From Prosopocoilus inquinatus (lineage: Eukaryota > Arthropoda > Insecta > Coleoptera > Lucanidae): a stretch of DNA of 64,000 nucleotides. The number at the start of each line of letters is the position of its first letter. Position 1 is the stretch's first letter. The position numbers and the translations under genes were made by a program. Below, piece by piece: positions 48,540-61,240 of the stretch. The stretch lies in NCBI GenBank assembly GCA_036172665.1, contig CM069872.1, positions 43,758,101-43,822,100 on the forward strand, in the 5' to 3' direction. The notes beneath the pieces are model-generated. The model was given only the letters and a program-made list of their open reading frames with translations. It had not been told where the DNA came from and ran no database searches.

Positions 48540-50450
48540 AGGAACCATTTCTGGCTTCATTTCATAAACCAAACAAGCTACAAGTAAGGAAATTGTGACT
48601 TTAATCTTGCCCCAACTAACTAAAAGTACTTGGAGGAATCTGTTTTTTCAATGACCACTTTCTCTAAGGTTCAGAATTTTAGACCCCCGTTCTTACTCTC
48701 GTCGTGACTTCTCAAGTGGGCGGGCAAAAAAATTTGTTATGATAAGTCCTGGTGAAAAAATTAAAAATAATATTAAAAATAAAGACTTTTGATAATCTTT
48801 CACCATCTTCTTAACTCCATGCGTATGTTACGGGGTTATTAAAAATGCGATCGAAGTAAATTTTAATTATATTTTTAAATAAACTATTTACTTACAATGT
48901 ATTTGTGGTAATCTGACTTAATTTAGAGAAAATTTTCTTATGAACAGAATGACTTACGTCACTGAATGCTTTAGGAACGTTTAGCTAACGCACATCTAAA
49001 ATATAATCCTGCAGCCTATCCTACTTCTGAAGCTCGAATGGCCGCCTCCTCTTAAGAATTTATTTCCCAGCTTTTCCGGCTCTTAACACCCGATTTAAAT
49101 AAGAAGAGAGAGTTCGGCAGTGCTTTAGTTACGCCGGTGATATTTTATCATCGCCCGAATTAGCTCGGATTTTTACACTTTGGAAACTCGACACAAAAGT
49201 TACGGGCGCTCGCGAAGAGCGAACGAGACCTAACAAAGCAAATTGAATACAATTACTCGAACCTGCTTGAATTAACAGATTCTTCCGGTTATTTAAGTGT
49301 TGAATTTTTAAGGAGGGCGCCTGCTTCGACACTCTTGAGCTTTCTTTTTCCGCTGACTTGCGACAAACGAGAGACACTGAGCTCAAGTGCGACTCAAGTT
49401 TCAAAAAAAGAAGTTACTGAATCGTAAGTTTTTTTCTTCTTCTTTAAACCGCGCTTTTTATATTTAAAAGAAAATAGGTCACGTCTCTGAATGAAATCAA
49501 TATATTTATTATCAGGGCTAGACTATATCATATCATATCATATCATATCATTTTTACATACTTTTTTATTAAAGAAGCTAAGCGTCACTTATTCCTAATT
49601 CTAATACTTAAATTAAACGAACGTTTTTATAAAAACTAAGCCAAAGAGGTACGCACTAATATTATTTGATGTTAAAAGTACTCTATGTAGTGAGTTGACT
49701 GCGCGTTACGGATATAGTGAGAAGAGCCTGGCGTTAAAATATATTTGCCCGGGGGTTGTTTATTATAAAGTTTATGTCGCAGGGACTATCTGACCCGATG
49801 AGAAATTTATTAAAAGCTGAGTTAGAAGTATTAAATTAAGCTGTGGACCTTGTCTGTTTCACTTAGTAATAAAATTGGTACGAAATATAACATCGTGTCA
49901 TGAGGGCCTTAAGTACAGGAATGATATTATTTATGTATAAACACTTCTCGTACGTCGATACTTCCTGTTACAACTTATTATAATAAAAAGCTAGAAAAAT
50001 TCCCGATACATATTTCACCTGCAGTTGGTAATCCCAAAGCGGCGGGAAGCTCAAGAAGTCAAAAGAGCGGAAAAACTGGAACTGCAATATTTCCCGTGTT
50101 CGTCTTTAATTCTCTCAAGAGCTCAATTTCAGTTGTAAAATGTGTGCTCGAACAGCCACTTGACATCGAAACCAGATATTAGGTAGACATGCTTTCTGGC
50201 TCTCGAAACTACTATAGTACTTTAAGCTCGTGAAACTCATCGAAACAGTCAAAAACGTTCAGCAAGCTTTTGAAAGATCTAAACTACATTGTATTGCATT
50301 TATAGCACAACCCGTGTTTTAACTAACGAATTATATTTCAGTTAATAAACAGCTACTAATTTATTTTTTCTTACATAACTGTTTGTATAATAAATTTAAA
50401 AAAAATCCGGCATACTTTTGGATAAGATTTTTCGATAACATACAGGTTGT
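48540..50450. other. No supported gene; one microsatellite
   Basis: An ATATC-type microsatellite (about five units) lies at 49525-49551. A 91-codon minus-strand frame (49129-49404) has no recognisable domain. Confidence 0.45.
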
Positions 50451-50645
50451 ATCACATATTATTTGTTATAGCAATTGGTATGAGAGAGCACACATATATT
50501 TTCTTATCATTAGGCTAGTACACTAGGAATTAAATTTGCATTCCTCGGATAATGCTCGCTTGGTCTTTAACATCAGTGCTACAGGTATAACCGCTATGAT
50601 CGTTTTCGTGTATTCCTCAACCGCAGGTAACTGGCACAACCTGTA
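50451..50645. mobile_element. Short MITE with TACAGGTTGT ends (195 bp)
   Basis: Left end TACAGGTTGTATCAC, right end GGCACAACCTGTA: imperfect inverted repeats of about 15 bp. CA precedes the left end and TA follows the right one, so the duplication is unclear. No coding. Confidence 0.55.
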
Positions 50646-50649
50646 TACT

Positions 50650-52655
50650 AATCCAAATTTACCTGGGGTGAGCGAAATTTGAAACTTATTTATTTATGCA
50701 CACACGTAGTTCGTAATGCAATACAAACATAGAAGTTCGTGTACAGCAACTTACGAGTTTGTAAGTGCTTAATCAATCCTCTACGCACACGCAATTTCAA
50801 GCTATTAAAGTTCATTTAAGTAATACCAAGAGTAAATTGCTATATTATGGCGCTACAGTGTAAATTACGATTCATTACACGCTCGTGTGTTCGGTAATTA
50901 CATTGTTGGTACAAACAAGTCCGCAATTGGTATTGCGTACCAGCCTAGCTAGGATTCATTACGCTAACGACTAGACAGAAGTTTCTTTTGTGGCAGTTAT
51001 TCAACGTAACTGCCACCACGTTACGTAAACAAGCGCAACAGCTTTTATGCACGCATTCCTTTTTCGTTTGTGAGGATTAAATATGACACGTACATACATG
51101 AAAAGCTTAACAATTTTTATGTAGTGTGTTTACAGAGACGTACACAAAATTAGATGTGAAACAAAGCAGAAAAACCATCAGAAATAGTGCTCGGATTTGA
51201 AGCATGTAAATTTTTGTAATTATTTTTAAAATCAGTGCTGATGATGTAACATCAAAGCTGATGATGTAACATCAAATCCTATTAAATATTTAATAATCCT
51301 CGAGCAATGCGCTTTCTGTAAAATGAAGCTGACAGCTAATACATGCGTAATATTATATAGCGGATATTTACACTCTGCTGGTTTCAGATTCATCTAGACA
51401 GATAGGTTGATGTATATCGATTGATTTTAGGAAATACTTGTGCAAACACAATCCTATCAGGGAAATAATTGTTCTAACTTTATTAAAAGCAGTCAAAAAA
51501 GTATAAAAAGTATATACTTTAGCGTAGAACAAACGAGTTATTTTCTTCTTTAATACTTTTACCATATTATTTGCCTATTTCTATCTATCATATTTCGTAT
51601 TGCTACAACTTAAAGCGTTTAGCGTTAATACTTTTGGATACACAAAATTTACCCATGGCAAGCTCTCACTGTTTGTCTATAGCTTTCCCAAATCTAGATC
51701 TAGAGGAGATGGGGGTGAATTTTACGCGACTAAGAGCGCTAGGGAAATAAACCCCGCTGAAAGATTCACTACGGAACGGTTCCCAAGGTCTCAAAAGCTT
51801 GCGAAGGTATTAATTCTTTAACTCCCAGGAGATTTTCGTTCACTCATTCCGCGTTCAGCGTAGGGAGCAGACAATAACACAACAAACAAAATTGTCGGTA
51901 AAATGTCTCTTGGATAAACCTTCACAAAATATGTAAGCCTTAACGAAGGCCAAATGTACGACACAAGCATCAAAATTTAAACAAACAAATGTTAAATTGG
52001 CCACAGAACAAGTTAACGTGATTAATCAGATGTGATCGATTAACAAGTCATATTTTATCCTTAAAGGCGGAACGGAACTTATAAACTAATTAACATAATT
52101 GACTGATATTCTACTATGAGTCATGGACCACAACATGCCGATATTATCCATAAATTAAAAAAATGTCAAGCAAAGAGGCAGGGTCACAATTCGTTCAGTT
52201 GATGTCGCTTTGTGTTCGCGGTGTTCACGAAATTCGTTTTTTAATCTGTTGCAGTCACTTTTGCAACTCTCTATTTACATCCTCTATTCTGTGAAGCCGA
52301 CACTGTCTATTACTTCTTCATTCTAGGGATCGCACGTTCCTAACTCGGAGGCATACGTATTCTTCCAGAGAATATTTGCCTAATTTACGATTGGTTAGTT
52401 TTCGCACGTCGTACTTTCGTTTTCGCTCCGGCATCGTCCATTACAGTCTCCAGTACTTGGGCAAACTGGCAAAGAGTGAGGTTGTGTTTTGGTTTGGTTT
52501 GGATAATCTTGGATAAGTTATATAAAGATAAAGATAAAGGTAAACCGTAACTGCGCAACGTATTAAAATTCAGCCTTTGCTAATATTTCGTTTTTTTTTC
52601 CCTCTCTGTTTCTCAGGCTTTTTTCTGACTTTTCAGCTTTTAGCCCCCTCAAGTT
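50650..52655. other. No supported gene
   Basis: 50690-51070 is a moderately balanced stretch. GCTGATGATGTAACATCAAA is nearly duplicated at 51238-51277. No recognisable coding frame. Confidence 0.4.
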
Positions 52656-52658
52656 TCT

Positions 52659-52866
52659 CACAGAAAAAAATGAGTAGTAAAAAGTAACACAATTGTAGTA
52701 AAAATGGAGACAGACACAAATTATAACAAATATTAGAAGAATTGTAATAAATTTTACGATAAGAATAGAGTCCTGCCTCACAATTGTATGATCAATTCCT
52801 ACAATCCTACGAATATCTCCTACAATTTGTTTCTGTCTCCATTTTTACTACAACTTTTTTTCTGTG
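52659..52866. mobile_element. MITE with CACAGAAAAAAA ends (208 bp)
   Basis: Ends CACAGAAAAAAA / TTTTTTTCTGTG. An inner inverted stretch TTGTAGTAAAAATGGAGACA (52694) pairs with TGTCTCCATTTTTACTACAA (52834-52853). No coding. Confidence 0.7.
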
Positions 52867-53429
52867 TACCATATCCTCAACATTTTATCGCCCCTCAGCT
52901 TGTTATCGTCCTCTGAATCTGTCATCGTGGCTATTATTATATTGTCCCGATTAGCTACGTGTATTGTCGACCCTTTCTTCCCCGACGAAGTTGCGTGTGC
53001 GTGTTTGATTCGAGTTACCGAGCATGTGTTTGGGCAACAAACAAGATATCATCGCATAGACCGTCTCAACATCGAACGACGAGCAATCAACACCGTGTTT
53101 TGAAATTTATTTTGCTGTGGCCTCATAGGCGCTCCCGCATAGTGACGTCATAATTGACGGCATACAGCGTGTCCCAGAAACCCGTTTACTTGCGAATTAT
53201 CGTTTGTGGATTTATTTTAGGTGCATTAGTCATAATTTGAGTAACTGTTACGTTAATAAAGGTCCTTGACGTTTTCTGAAAGTTGTTAATGGTGGGTTGT
53301 TTACGTTGTTACGTCTGTTTGTTGGACTATTTCCTTGAATAACAATTAAATCTCGATCGTTTGATTAACAGTTAACAATTAAATATCTAAGTTTCAAACA
53401 CATTTTACTTGTTTTTTCTTTCATTCACC

Positions 53430-53733
53430 ATGATTCCCCAAGCTTAGAAAGCTTGGCTGGGAGGTGTCTGCCTGGTTATATTGCCGTTTGCTGCGGCGAC
53501 AGGCTTACAGATGTTAATTTCTCTTTCGGCATTCGCCTTACAAACTGGGGAAACGCGGAAAACCCATTCGAAAGAGTCGGTTGAATCCGAATACTAACCG
53601 ACATATGAAAACTCTATTTCCCACACAGAATCTGCATGCAGCGAGTGAGGATCGAACTCACATATAAAGTTGCTCAGTCGAGCGTCAAATCCCATTGCCA
53701 ACGGGTCCAACCAACTCGGCTATGCAACTCCTA
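53430..53733 (-). mobile_element. tRNA-derived SINE
   Basis: On the minus strand a tRNA-like head begins near 53733 with A box TAGCCGAGTTGG (53722-53711) and B box GAGTTCGATCC (53659-53649) inside a paired T arm (GTGAG/CTCAC). A non-tRNA body follows downstream to about 53430. The A-to-B spacing fits a tRNA with a long variable arm (Ser/Leu class). The acceptor stem and anticodon are decayed, so it is not a functional tRNA gene. The 3' limit is approximate. Confidence 0.65.
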
Positions 53734-54158
53734 AGTTTTAATTTGTTTGTTGAATTTATGGGGCCACCACCTTATTGCGAATTAGTAAGAAAAGACACGT
53801 CAGCGAGGCTATTCATTCGTAGAAATAAGCGTTTTGGATTGACGTATCTGGTGCCCTTAAAAATTACCGTTGAAGATAGACCCACGGCCCTAATCTCCAA
53901 TCGAGCATGGGAATTCCGCGTATAACTATGTACTTTTCTTGCTACTATCCATCCGTGTCGTAATTTTGCTAAAGTTTCCAAATAAGTGAAAAGAGTAGGT
54001 AGCAATTCAGCAGCACATTCTCTCAAAAATAATCCCAAATCAAGTTGGCCCACTAACGACGACTCAGCGCCGTGTATCGAGATCCTGACGGAAGGTGTAG
54101 TAACTGTAACATTTTTTTAATGCAATCCAGAAATCAAACTCCAAATTAACCAATTATG

Positions 54159-54503
54159 TATCAAGATCAATCCAAGAAACTGCAATTACAGCGATAATTC
54201 ACAACCGAAGGAATAATAACGAATTAACCACCGGCAGACTAATGCTCGTACCGTAACTGATCGCGACATCCCCCGGCCTATGTCATGCCAATCAAAACTA
54301 AATTAAATTTGCAATTTTACGATGCACTCTGTATCAAGATCAAACCAAGAGACTGCAATTACAGCGATAAGTCACAACCCAAGGAATAATAAAGAATTAA
54401 CCACCGACAGACTAATGCTCGTACCGTAACTAATCGCGACATCCTCCGGCCTATGTCATGCCAATCAAAACTGAATTAAATATGCGATTTCACGATGCAC
54501 CGC
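54159..54503. repeat. Tandem duplication, period 173 bp
   Basis: TATCAAGATCAATCCAAGA at 54159 and TATCAAGATCAAACCAAGA at 54332. Both continue through TGCAATTACAGCGATAA, CTAATGCTCGTACCGTAACT and CCTATGTCATGCCAATCAAA with few differences. Confidence 0.9.
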
Positions 54504-55289
54504 GTGGTCGGTGAGCAGAATTTTGACAATTATCCCTCCAAGGATGACCGGCCGAAACGAGATACTTAGCCGAAAAATAATTAACACTGCAGAAAAGGGT
54601 CCAATAAAAATTCCAATGAGAAATAGTCCCAAAAAAATTGTTCTGATAAAAAGCGTTTCTAAATGAAAGAAATGACGTCAAATAAAGCTGTTAATAACTG
54701 AAGTGGATCAGAAACAGATCATTTGGATAAAACGCTATCATTACTTTACAGGACACGACGAGTCGGTCGAATTCCGGTTAAACTGTATAATAATAATAAT
54801 AATAATTCAACACAAATTCACGGGATAATATAACACAACTTGATTCGAACGGTGTCGGTAATGGCCGGAAGATGGATCTGTAAAAGCGCGTTTCCGGCTT
54901 CTTCTCGTTACTTGGCCGCCCCAACCAAATGAAATAAAGTAACGTCAGAATATTTGAAATAACGGACGAAAAAGGAGTCAATATTTCAAACGATGATCTG
55001 AGTTCGTTTCCGGAATATGGGACGATGTTACCATGTCTATTTAGTAACCCACAACGGCGTTGTTGCGGAAACCCTTCCGGTAGATTTAGACTGTAACAAT
55101 ATGTTCTCGCTTTTAAATAATTACCTGTTCGTTATAAATTTACAGAATCCGTTTTAACAACAAGTTTCTGAAATTAAACGTCATTTGCAATTCCGTTTGC
55201 TCTTTCAATATCAGCCTTTATATATAATCAATTTGGAACAAACGCAATAACAATAAAAGACCTGAGAGATTAAATGTGTCATTTGCAAC

Positions 55290-55640
55290 TCCATTTGTTG
55301 TCAGGCCCAAGGCGGTGTTAAATTATCGGGAAATTTTAGAAGCCGGGCGCTCCAAGCCCCGAACCGAGGGAGATGATTAATCGATGAGTTTATTTCTTAA
55401 TTACCGGCTTGTTAACGGTAGCTATTCCGCGGGGGTGCAACGTTGTTAATTGAATTTTAGAAATTGTGTGCACCTACGTACTGCGAAATTTACCCCGCAA
55501 TATTAATTATATTCGGCGTTATGCATTTCAGCCAGACGGCATTAGTTACGTGCAGGTTGCCGTCTTGTCCGGAATTTAAACGTCATCTTCGTGCAATTCC
55601 AGACCTCTAAGAATTAACATCCGAGACAAATTTACATTGT
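55290..55640. other. Non-coding island resembling conserved regulatory DNA
   Basis: Balanced composition, no frame, dense homeodomain-like words (GATTAATCGATGAG, TTAATTACCGG, TTGTTAATTGAA, TATTAATTATATTCG). The best regulatory-looking stretch in the window by eye; function not demonstrated. Confidence 0.35.
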
Positions 55641-55879
55641 AATGGGAATTAATTTTAATATGAAAGGTGAGAAGGCTGCTACGTGCTTGTACTTAACAGA
55701 AACGTATAAGTTAGAAAATAATTTGTTTAAGACGTGGCCCTTGTATGATAAGTAGAGCAAGGCTCGAAACGCAATAATGAATAAGAATGAGTGAGATATG
55801 TTTCATGTGTGGATGATCTATGTAGGAAGGATGGAGGCAAACTTTCCAAAGGCCACGCTTGAAAAATTATAATCTAAAT

Positions 55880-56060
55880 TAATTTTTACTTTTGGTTTTA
55901 AACAAAATTCAACACGCGTTTTATTGATTCAAATTGTTTAGTTAGCATTTCGCAAGTACAGTCGACGACACCTGATTAATTGCTGTAGAAACTGTCTAGA
56001 TGAATTACCGACGTTTGCTTTGCTTGCAGCACAAAGTCTTTTTCGGTCTCTGAAACGCAG
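55880..56060 (+). repeat. Dispersed repeat, partner of 37628-37830
   Basis: Same word order as the 37.6-kb copy (CAAAATTCAACACGC, GTTTAGTTAGCATTTCGCA, TCGACGACAC). No TATA promoter follows here. Confidence 0.55.
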
Positions 56061-57227
56061 GCAAAATTAACGTTTTAAATGAGGGGATTCCATGCTGAAA
56101 TTCAAGTTGTTGAATTCACATTATTACTATTATTATTGAAAACGGAACGTGGTAGCGACCCTCTTATAACATAACTATTCTTGTATTATTATTATTATTA
56201 TTATTATTTTATTAAGTTAAAATGTAAGTTTAATTCAAAATACTTTGTATCTCTCACTTGGGTCAAAAAAGCAGTAAGTTTTTTGACTCGACAATTTCTA
56301 TAATGAAAATTAAATAATGTTTTAATGATAAAGAATAAAAATAGAATTCATTAAGATACTGTTCTGATCGAGTTCAAAATGTTCATTGATTTAAATCAGC
56401 CCAGTTATAATGTAACAAAATCTTCTTTTACGGAAATTATTTTAGAGTATATCAGCGAACACTTCGCTCGTAGAGGAAGTCAGTAAAAGTAATCGCTTCA
56501 TACAACCCATCTAACTTACAGAATTTAATTACGCGTGAGATATTCGCCTTTTGAACGTTTTAAACAAGTCTAACGGTACATTATTCACAAGCCATTTGTT
56601 ATATTTCGCTCAGTTTAAATCCCGAATTAATTTATAACATCGACGAAAGCAGATGACGAATTCGCTTCTTCCACGCAAACACTTCCCTAATTGGAACAAA
56701 TTTTCTCAGATGCTTCAGAGACAGAGTCCGCGCTTGTTTAATTTGACAATGGTTAGCACAAAGCACCGGAAAGCTAATATTCCGGTCCGGAACGAAACCT
56801 CATGCACACAAAACTTTAAATTCAGCCCGTGTAATTATTCAAGCTTGAAATTACTTCGACAGCGGTGTGCGTCTTTCTATGCATAAAATTAAGTTCGTAT
56901 GCATAATTATGAAGTTGATGATGAATCGGAAGCGTAGGTAAATAAAACAGAGACGTTCATTTCGCATCAAAGTCGAGAATTTCGCATTTTAATATTAATA
57001 TTATTAGATTTAGCAGAGAGGAAAGAAAATGTATTCTCCATTTTAAGTACAGCGTATTTTGTAAACATCTGGATCATCATTACACAAATAAGAGTTGTCT
57101 TAATAAATTACTACTTTGAACACAAGGCATTATTAAAACAAATTTTATTTCAAAGGACACTATTGCTATTAGCAATTCTTCCTATATATTTGGTCAAAGA
57201 TACCGAGCAGATCTCACCTTTCCCATT
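56060..57227. other. No supported gene
   Basis: An ATT microsatellite (about eight units) at 56187-56211. The 77-codon frame at 56653-56886 has no recognisable domain. Confidence 0.45.
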
Positions 57228-58643
57228 AAGTTCAAGTACCAAACAAATACCAAACAAAAAGTGAGGTTATCTCATCAAATAATCCGATATACGAGGTATT
57301 GCTCCAAGAAGAACGAGGAACAGATCGACTGGCCCTTATTAAAAAAGCTCAAATTTTAAGCGAGCGAAACAAGTCATTAACATTGGTCAATTAATAATGA
57401 AAGTGAAGTCAAACTTGAAGCGGAAAATCGAAGAAATTGAACTGACAGGCATTGATATGCAAAAATACTCTCCAATTGGATATGGCAACTTCAATACTTG
57501 GGGTGTTAATCAAGTTTCGATTGCTTAAATGTAATTAAAGGAACCGATTTTCTAAAAATAAACAACGATACTGTTACCCGGTAACAAAAGGAGCGCTTTG
57601 CGTGTTTTGACCCACAGAGAGTTGGATTACGCCAACCGTACCTCTGGAAGCAGGGTCCGTCGATCCCTCGAAGACTATGTCAAAAAGAGCTGTATAACTG
57701 TGCCCATTCAATGGAGATGGCGTGGGGAAATTCAAGAGGTGTTACGATTAAGGGTTACGCAACTCACAAGTATGGGTGGCACACGGTCGGGAAAATGTAT
57801 CCTTGCATGTCCCTAGAAGGTACAACTCCCCGCTTCTCTGTTGGTATACCCCAAATGAAATTGATAGGGAAGCCAAAAAAAAAAAAATCCAGTGGAGATC
57901 ATTGATCATTGAGACCCCTCCCCAAAGTATATGAATATGCGCGACACTGAGTAGGGTTAACGACCGTAAAGCTATCAAACTTATTCAAATTTACACGTCC
58001 CAAACCAAAGGGCATTAACGCATCGACGTGAGTACTCTCGTGTTGCTTACAATCTCTTAGCATCTAAGTAAAATACCAAAATTTCCAAGCCTGAAGCACA
58101 CACACACTGAAATGGCTAAGAAATCAAAACAAACACAGGCAAAAAGGGGAAATATTCCAAAATTACGTAAAATATCGCTCTTTGAATGAGCGAAAAACAT
58201 TAACAACTAACTTGAAAAACATAAAAATAAAATGTAAAGAAATATATGGGACAAAGCGGTATTAATATGACTCTATGAAAATTACAAGAAAAACAGAACT
58301 CTGACTACGTTATACAATAAGCTAAGCGTCTATGAAATTTACGTAAGCCCAACCGGGATCCCGCCACTAGCAAGATGCACGCCCGTGGGATGACGTCACG
58401 CACTCGTTTCCGGAGAACGAGAAAGAAAAGTTGTAAAACTCAAATTGAATATGGAATCAAATGGAATATCAATTGAATGCAACAGCCCGAAAACGGGAAC
58501 GGTTGAACCTCTTTCTCCTCGAAGAAGCACGTGGATAATGCAACGACTCTTAAAGTTAAACGTCAATAACAGAGTTAAGTGCAATGGTAATCACCCTGCG
58601 CCGACTCGGCCGGTGAAATTCTGCCCCGAACTACTTGCTATAA

Positions 58644-59198
58644 AGGTTGTCGTTCACTTGACCGGCACGGCAAGACGCGGTGACGTCCGTCCCATGCAGG
58701 CGACGTATTGTAGTGTCTCCCACTGTTCCGGCTTATTGCGTTGTAGAATTTGGTGCGTACGAATATAAAATTCAGTTTACATCAAGTAGTGACAAGTTCG
58801 ACACGTACGTCAACGGTAGCTCTGATGATGAAGAAATAATTGTAATGGCCGCTTTATTAGATGAAGAAGAAAATCTGAAGAGGAAACGGAAAGTATGGGT
58901 CCATCCTATTAATAAAAAGAAGACGATTTTAGGAGAGTCCCACCATCTATTTCAAGACCTAAAAGGAGACGAGAAAAGAAAAGCAACGCAGGAAAGCATC
59001 CTCAAGCATCCTCGGCGATGTCGTCCACTTTTTTCGACGGGCAGAATCGGAGACCTGCAATCCCGTCCGGCACCGTTCGCGCTGGTCCATCCAGTGCTGG
59101 TCAAGTGAGCGGTCGTTCGTTCATTTATATGTGTTTAATTCAGTCCGTATCCGTATTTTAACAGGGCCGCGACATGCCGCTCAAGTGAGCGACCACCT
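58644..59198 (+). mobile_element. Non-autonomous PIF/Harbinger element nested in copy 2 (555 bp)
   Basis: Inverted ends AGGTTGTCGTTCACTTGACC and the reverse complement of CTCAAGTGAGCGACCACCT (about 30 bp of pairing). TAA flanks both ends (58641-58643 and 59199-59201), the TWA duplication typical of the superfamily. It keeps a remnant of a transposase N-terminus. An extra internal copy of the end motif (TCAAGTGAGCGGTCGTTC) lies at 59100. Confidence 0.8.
58845..58983 (+). pseudogene. N-terminal fragment of a HARBI1-like transposase
   Basis: About 46 codons from ATG 58845 read MAALLDEEE, then KRKRKVWVHPINKKK, then LGESHHLFQDLKGDEKRK. This matches the start of PIF/Harbinger DDE nucleases, where a basic stretch is followed by W-V-H-P-I-N and an F-x-x-L segment. 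The frame continues open to 59108, but the sequence after DEKRK no longer resembles the family and the whole DDE domain is missing. Intact proteins are about 350-400 residues, so this is an internal-deletion derivative. Confidence 0.75.
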
Positions 59199-59599
59199 TA
59201 AAGGAGAAAGTGTGAAATTAACCACTGCGAATAATGAATGCACGTGGAAGACAACCAAGTTACAATACGGAGAAACAAAATAGCGCTTACCTCGCCGGGA
59301 AGGGTTCACACGTCCCACAAAACCAACCCAACTTATCAGGACAAAAATTAGCGATGTCATTGCATCCGTACAGCGCGGTAGAGTCACTGATTCAACGGAA
59401 AAATGATTTCAAAAACACCCCAAACTCACATGCTTCTGAGACGTGAAATACACCTACACAGACTGCCTGTTCGTCACCAAGCGAGAGAATGCCTGCCACC
59501 CCGGTCAAACACCTGCCCAGCAACAACCACCACGCCCTTAACACGCGTGCACAAAGGGAAGCCTACCCGACCGTAACTATTACAGCGAAATACGAATAT

Positions 59600-61240
59600 A
59601 ACAATGCTTTATGCATTATATATATATATATATATATATTATAACAATGCATTATCATGATAAATAGACCAAAACAAAATGTGAAAATCGTTCAATAGAT
59701 ATACCAAAATAAGAAGAATCTGATTTCAGTGCTGAAAATAAGAACAGTTAGAAAAATTTAAGAATCTAGTAAAAATGCGCACACAAACCGCCTTTAATTC
59801 TTTTATTTTTTAATTTTTAACGAATTGTAGAAAATTTTTATGTGAAATGGGCCTTTAACAGTTTTGTCGAAATAAATAAACTTCTAGGACTACAATTAGT
59901 ATATTCAGAAATTGATAGTATTTTATAATGTAAATGGAACTCTTTCCTAATTCAATACCTGAACTTCATTTTATCTTGCACTTTGCTAAGCTAAGAGTAA
60001 TATTACGGAGAAACTGCTCGAAGATAAAGCAAGTAATATAAATTTCACATTATTAAAGCTCTCGCAAAGAAGGTATAATTTTCAAGCAGCTCATAACCAG
60101 ATGCAGATAATACCTAGCAGCGCCGTTATAGTTATAGTTTAACATCGGAGTATGAAGCAATTTAGACATCAATTTAGGGGCAGCTCCAAAAACGTTTACC
60201 GCACTTTGTGGATTTTACCTGAGCATGTTCATCACGGAATTGAAATTAAGCTGGTTTATTCAAGATGATTTTTCATGTGTTACGAAATACAGAAGTACGA
60301 AGAGAATAATGTGGAAGGTTTAAGGAATCGACAGTTCATATCGTAAAAGGCTATTTAAAAATTATATTATCCCTTGAACTACCGGTAATTCGTTACATGG
60401 CTGCTGATAAAACTGATGGCTACGGTTCACGTAGCTACAAAACTGAACTTTATTGGTTCAGGTTTAATACTCGCATACAGTATACAAGTCTTTAAGAGAA
60501 CTACAATGCCAAGGCATTTTTTTTTTTCAAATCGCTCATAACAACCCCAGCAATTAAGGGGTCAAATAGAGAAATTGAAGGGAATTCTCCATTGATTTTC
60601 CACAATTAGAGATTTCTATGAATTTCTTAAAAAATTGGTGGCCTTCGCCAATAAACTAGCTAAGAAAAATAATTTCATCAAAGATCCCTCGAATTAATTT
60701 CTTACACAACATTCTCATTGAAACGTATCCTTGCAGAGCAGTTTTAATTTACAGATAACGTCGAGTGCCCGCCTCGAGAGCTCTCAACAGGCGTCGTAAA
60801 TAAGAAGAAAGAGCAGACTATTCATTCTGGTGCCTTGTGACGTCTCGACTCAAGGAAACTTTAATAACATTGTTCTTTGTCTATAATTAACCATTAAGAG
60901 CAACACTGTGAAGCAAGTTTAATTGCTGCGGAATAATCTAGTTGGCTTCTGGCGCCGCAGATGAATCATATATCACCCAAGTCCGTGGCTGCAGCACCGA
61001 GATACAAACATCGATCGATTCGCGTGTTCTGCGGATTTGGATAAGTTCGGCCCTGTTTTTTCTATCCACTTTTTTCACCCATCCCAAAAAAACTAAAACT
61101 CCAGTGTGAGATTCAAGATAATTTTACTATTTCACCTACTGACACATCTACTTCTTCTTCTAGTTCGTAATTTAAGAAATCCTGTTTTGATTTAAAGTGA
61201 AACTTAAAATGTTTAGTGTAAGAAGTGGTGCGTGTGAGCC
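59600..61240. other. No supported gene; TA microsatellite and a regulatory-looking stretch
   Basis: A TA run lies at 59618-59639. 60720-61060 is a more balanced stretch without frames. The rest is AT-rich. Confidence 0.4.

Larger units (their letters stand above)
57228..59600. mobile_element. Composite dispersed repeat, copy 2 (order X then Y), interrupted
   Basis: X at about 57228-57540 and Y at 57579-59600, the reverse of the order in copy 1. Y is split by a PIF/Harbinger insertion at 58644-59198; either side aligns with adjacent positions of copy 1 (about 23620-23625). Open frames within (57598-57905, 58445-58768) have no recognisable domain. Confidence 0.7.

Noticed and set aside
51238..51277. 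CTGATGA words suggesting another hammerhead
   Set aside because: No GAAA follows and the flanks are a simple short duplication.
54535..54575. GGATGACCGGCCGAAACGAG, hammerhead-like
   Set aside because: No loop in stem II, incomplete CTGANGA and no stem I pairing.
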